A model generated the notes under the pieces. The model was not told where the DNA came from. It saw nothing but the letters and a program-made list of their open reading frames with translations, and searched no databases. Both the position numbers and the translations under genes were made by a program. From Polyangium sp. y55x31 (lineage in GTDB: Bacteria; Myxococcota_A; Polyangia; Polyangiales; Polyangiaceae): DNA of 64,000 nucleotides. The DNA lies in assembly GCF_029946505.1 (NCBI RefSeq), contig NZ_JARZHG010000015.1, forward strand, positions 1 through 64,000, given 5' to 3'. Shown here one piece after another: positions 62,389 through 64,000 of this stretch (position 1 is the stretch's first letter; every line of letters starts with the position of its first letter).

Positions 62389-63330
62389 ATGGCGAACGTA
62401 CGTCTTTGGAAGTCCTGGCTCGTCGCGTGTGTGACGCTCGCAGCCACGGCGGTGCTCGCGAGCGCATGCGGCTCGGACGGCGAAAACACGACGGGCGGCA
62501 GCAGCAATGGCGAGAACACGTGCACGTTCGGCGGCGACAAGTGCGCGGCCGGCTGTAGCCCGACGCTCGGCTGCGTGGAGTGCTCGGCCGACGCGAACTG
62601 CCCCGCCGGCGCGCCGTTCTGCGTGCTCGGCCGATGCGAGGAGTGCCAGACGACCGCGCAGTGCGGCGCCGGCAAGGCGTGTTTCCCCCACAAATTCACG
62701 TGCGAGCCGATCTGCGCGGCGAACGGCGACTGCCCCGGCGAGGCGCCGATGTGCGAGCCGAACACGGGCATCTGCGTCGGCTGTCTCTCGAACACGGACT
62801 GCACGGACGCGAAGAAGCCGATCTGCGACCCGACGCGCAAGCAGTGCGGGGCATGCGCGGCAAACGCGGACTGCGGCGCCGGGCAGCCGGTCTGCGACCT
62901 GCAAAAAGGCGAGTGCAAGGAGTGCCTGGTCGACGCGCACTGCCCGTCCGGCTCGCTCTGCGGGACCGACGCGAAGTGCCACTCGGCCTGCACGTCGAAC
63001 GCCGACTGCGAGGACCCGGGCAAGCCGGTCTGCAACGTGAGCGAAAAGAGCTGCGTGGAGTGCCTGGCAAACACCCACTGCGGGGCCGCAGCGCCGGTCT
63101 GCGACGCGAACAACTGCCGGGTGTGCGTGACGAACGCCGACTGCACGAACCCGCAAACGCCGGTCTGCAAAGACAAAAACAAGTGCGTGGGCTGCGTGGC
63201 GAACGCGGACTGCCAGAACCCGCTCGTACCGATCTGCAAGGGCGAGGTCTGCGTGCAGTGCGACAAGGACGAGCACTGCACCGATCCGGCCAAGCCGAAG
63301 TGCGAAAACCAGGTCTGCGTGGCCCCCTGA
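62389..63330 (+). CDS. Cys-rich repeat lipoprotein
   Basis: A 313-residue protein. Start ATG 62389 is set by GGAGGT 5-10 bases upstream. The signal ends in LASAC (Cys27). The mature part is made of 11 tandem modules of about 25 residues, each with four cysteines and often the motif NADC (for example CAANADC, CVTNADC, CVANADC). This gives about 44 cysteines, presumably in disulfides. It resembles Cys-rich repeat surface proteins of myxobacteria, whose role is unknown. Confidence 0.85.
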   Translation: MANVRLWKSWLVACVTLAATAVLASACGSDGENTTGGSSNGENTCTFGGDKCAAGCSPTLGCVECSADANCPAGAPFCVLGRCEECQTTAQCGAGKACFPHKFTCEPICAANGDCPGEAPMCEPNTGICVGCLSNTDCTDAKKPICDPTRKQCGACAANADCGAGQPVCDLQKGECKECLVDAHCPSGSLCGTDAKCHSACTSNADCEDPGKPVCNVSEKSCVECLANTHCGAAAPVCDANNCRVCVTNADCTNPQTPVCKDKNKCVGCVANADCQNPLVPICKGEVCVQCDKDEHCTDPAKPKCENQVCVAP

Positions 63331-63402
63331 AGCCGGAAAATCCCGCCGCTGCCCGGAAGAATGCGCAGGTCCGCCACATGCTGCTAGAGTGCCGGTCCCC
63401 GA

Positions 63403-63484
63403 GCACGAGTGGCGGAACTGGCATACGCACCGGGTTTAGGTTCCGGCGCCGCAAGGATTGAGGGTTCGACTCCCTCCTCGTGCA
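63403..63484 (+). tRNA. tRNA-Leu (anticodon UAG)
   Basis: The 82-base gene folds into a cloverleaf: acceptor GCACGAG/CTCGTGC, anticodon stem CCGGG/TCCGG with loop TTTAGGT, giving anticodon TAG (Leu, CUA/CUG), a long variable arm (class II) and T-loop GGTTCGACTCC. The discriminator is A63484 and the CCA is not encoded. It lies between a lipoprotein gene and secA, with nothing integrated next to it. Confidence 0.95.
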
Positions 63485-63813
63485 CTTGCCCAACGTGGGG
63501 GGCTCCGGTCGGCCCGGAAGCGATTTTTCGCTTTGCGGAAAATCACCGGGCCTTCCTCTGCCCCCCACACACCCCGCGCGCTCCCCTCCACTTCGCTTCG
63601 CTCCGTTGCGGGAAGCGCCTCGAACCGGTACGTGTTCAGGCCCCACCCTGGGCCCACCCTTGGGGGGCGTGTTCAGGCCCCACCCCGCGGGGACCCATCC
63701 CCCGGGGTATTTGCGCTCGCTTGCCGTAAGGACTACGTTCGGCAGGCTCCGCGCCACCCCCGCACCGCACGATCCGACCGGGACGACGAGCCCCGGAGCC
63801 AAGGCGAAAGACG
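63485..63813. other. Intergenic region before secA
   Basis: These 329 bp contain no gene. They hold a duplicated 18-bp sequence (separate entry), and GC-rich short inverted repeats such as CCCCGCGGGG and CCCCCGGGG. The secA promoter must lie here but is not clearly visible. Confidence 0.5.
63631..63685 (+). repeat. 18-bp direct repeat upstream of secA
   Basis: The sequence CGTGTTCAGGCCCCACCC occurs at 63631-63648 and again at 63668-63685, 37 bp apart from start to start. The function is unknown; regulator binding or a trace of a small duplication are both possible. Confidence 0.75.
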
Positions 63814-64000
63814 ATGCTCACCTGGGCGATGAAGAAGATCTTCGGCACCTCGCACGACCGTGCCATCCGTCGCATGCGACCGAAAGTCGAGGCCATCGGG
63901 GCCCTCGAAAAAGACCTGAAGAAGCTTTCGGACGACGAGCTCAAGGCCAAGACGGCCGAGTTCAAGACCCAGCTCGACAACGGCGCGAAGCTCGACGACA
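63814..64000 (+). CDS. secA: Preprotein translocase ATPase SecA, N-terminal part
   Basis: The first 62 codons of a protein that continues outside the window. [41 protein letters not shown] matches the start of SecA (residues up to the beginning of nucleotide-binding domain 1), which drives protein export through SecYEG. ATG 63814 is used; a second ATG at 63829 gives MKKIFGTS and is also possible. The rest cannot be judged. Confidence 0.9.
   Translation, partial: MLTWAMKKIFGTSHDRAIRRMRPKVEAIGALEKDLKKLSDDELKAKTAEFKTQLDNGAKLDD

Noticed and set aside
63403-63813. Attachment site at the tRNA-Leu gene
   Set aside because: No repeat of the tRNA 3' end and no integrase lies nearby; the 18-bp repeats downstream do not match the tRNA.

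Overview
The window is about 64 kb of very GC-rich bacterial chromosome and looks like a myxobacterium of the Polyangium/Sorangium type. The basis is the mix of gene families: four Hanks-type Ser/Thr kinases (three fused to large AAA-type ATPase modules, one with the HRDVSPQN catalytic loop common in myxobacteria), several lipoproteins of unknown function, a Roadblock/LC7-like protein, a Cys-rich repeat lipoprotein, RpoN, and receiver proteins with long Ala/Pro linkers. Genus level is an inference; nothing in the sequence fixes it.

Layout. 1-0.8 kb: the 3' end of an IS5-type transposase, then a small XRE regulator. 0.8-9.6 kb: two large radical-SAM proteins (three radical-SAM domains between them), a DUF483-like protein and a Ser/Thr kinase-ATPase; this is the least explained block. 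9.8-18.8 kb: cystathionine beta-synthase, glutathione transferase, outer-membrane lipoprotein, Roadblock-like protein, a kinase-cyclase-ATPase, an MDR reductase and PgeF. 18.9-23.6 kb: a membrane-tethered kinase beside PBP1A, then a YciO/Sua5-type protein. 23.7-28.5 kb: ATP synthase genes atpF'-F-H-A-G, all on the minus strand, without a, c, beta or epsilon. 28.8-32.7 kb: a minus-strand series holding an outer-membrane protein, MiaE, an unknown protein and a Phd/VapC-like pair.

32.7-34.9 kb: an 806-bp gene-free region with DnaA-box-like sites followed by dnaA; this is probably at or near the replication origin. 35-43 kb: an NHLRC2-like thioredoxin/NHL lipoprotein, a 1305-residue kinase-ATPase, and grpE-dnaK. 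43.3-48.4 kb: argD-argF followed by a P-type ATPase homologue that has lost its catalytic residues and then a Fur-family regulator. 48.4-64 kb: a lipoprotein, HrcA, an RluA-type synthase, a receiver protein, ValS, a Uma2 protein, an unknown protein, RpoN, a Crp/Fnr regulator, a second receiver, two secreted lipoproteins, tRNA-Leu(UAG) and the start of secA.

Most of the content is housekeeping. The parts most worth attention are the radical-SAM/DUF483 cluster, the catalytically dead P-type ATPase beside fur, the unusual b and alpha subunits of the ATP synthase, and the candidate origin upstream of dnaA.
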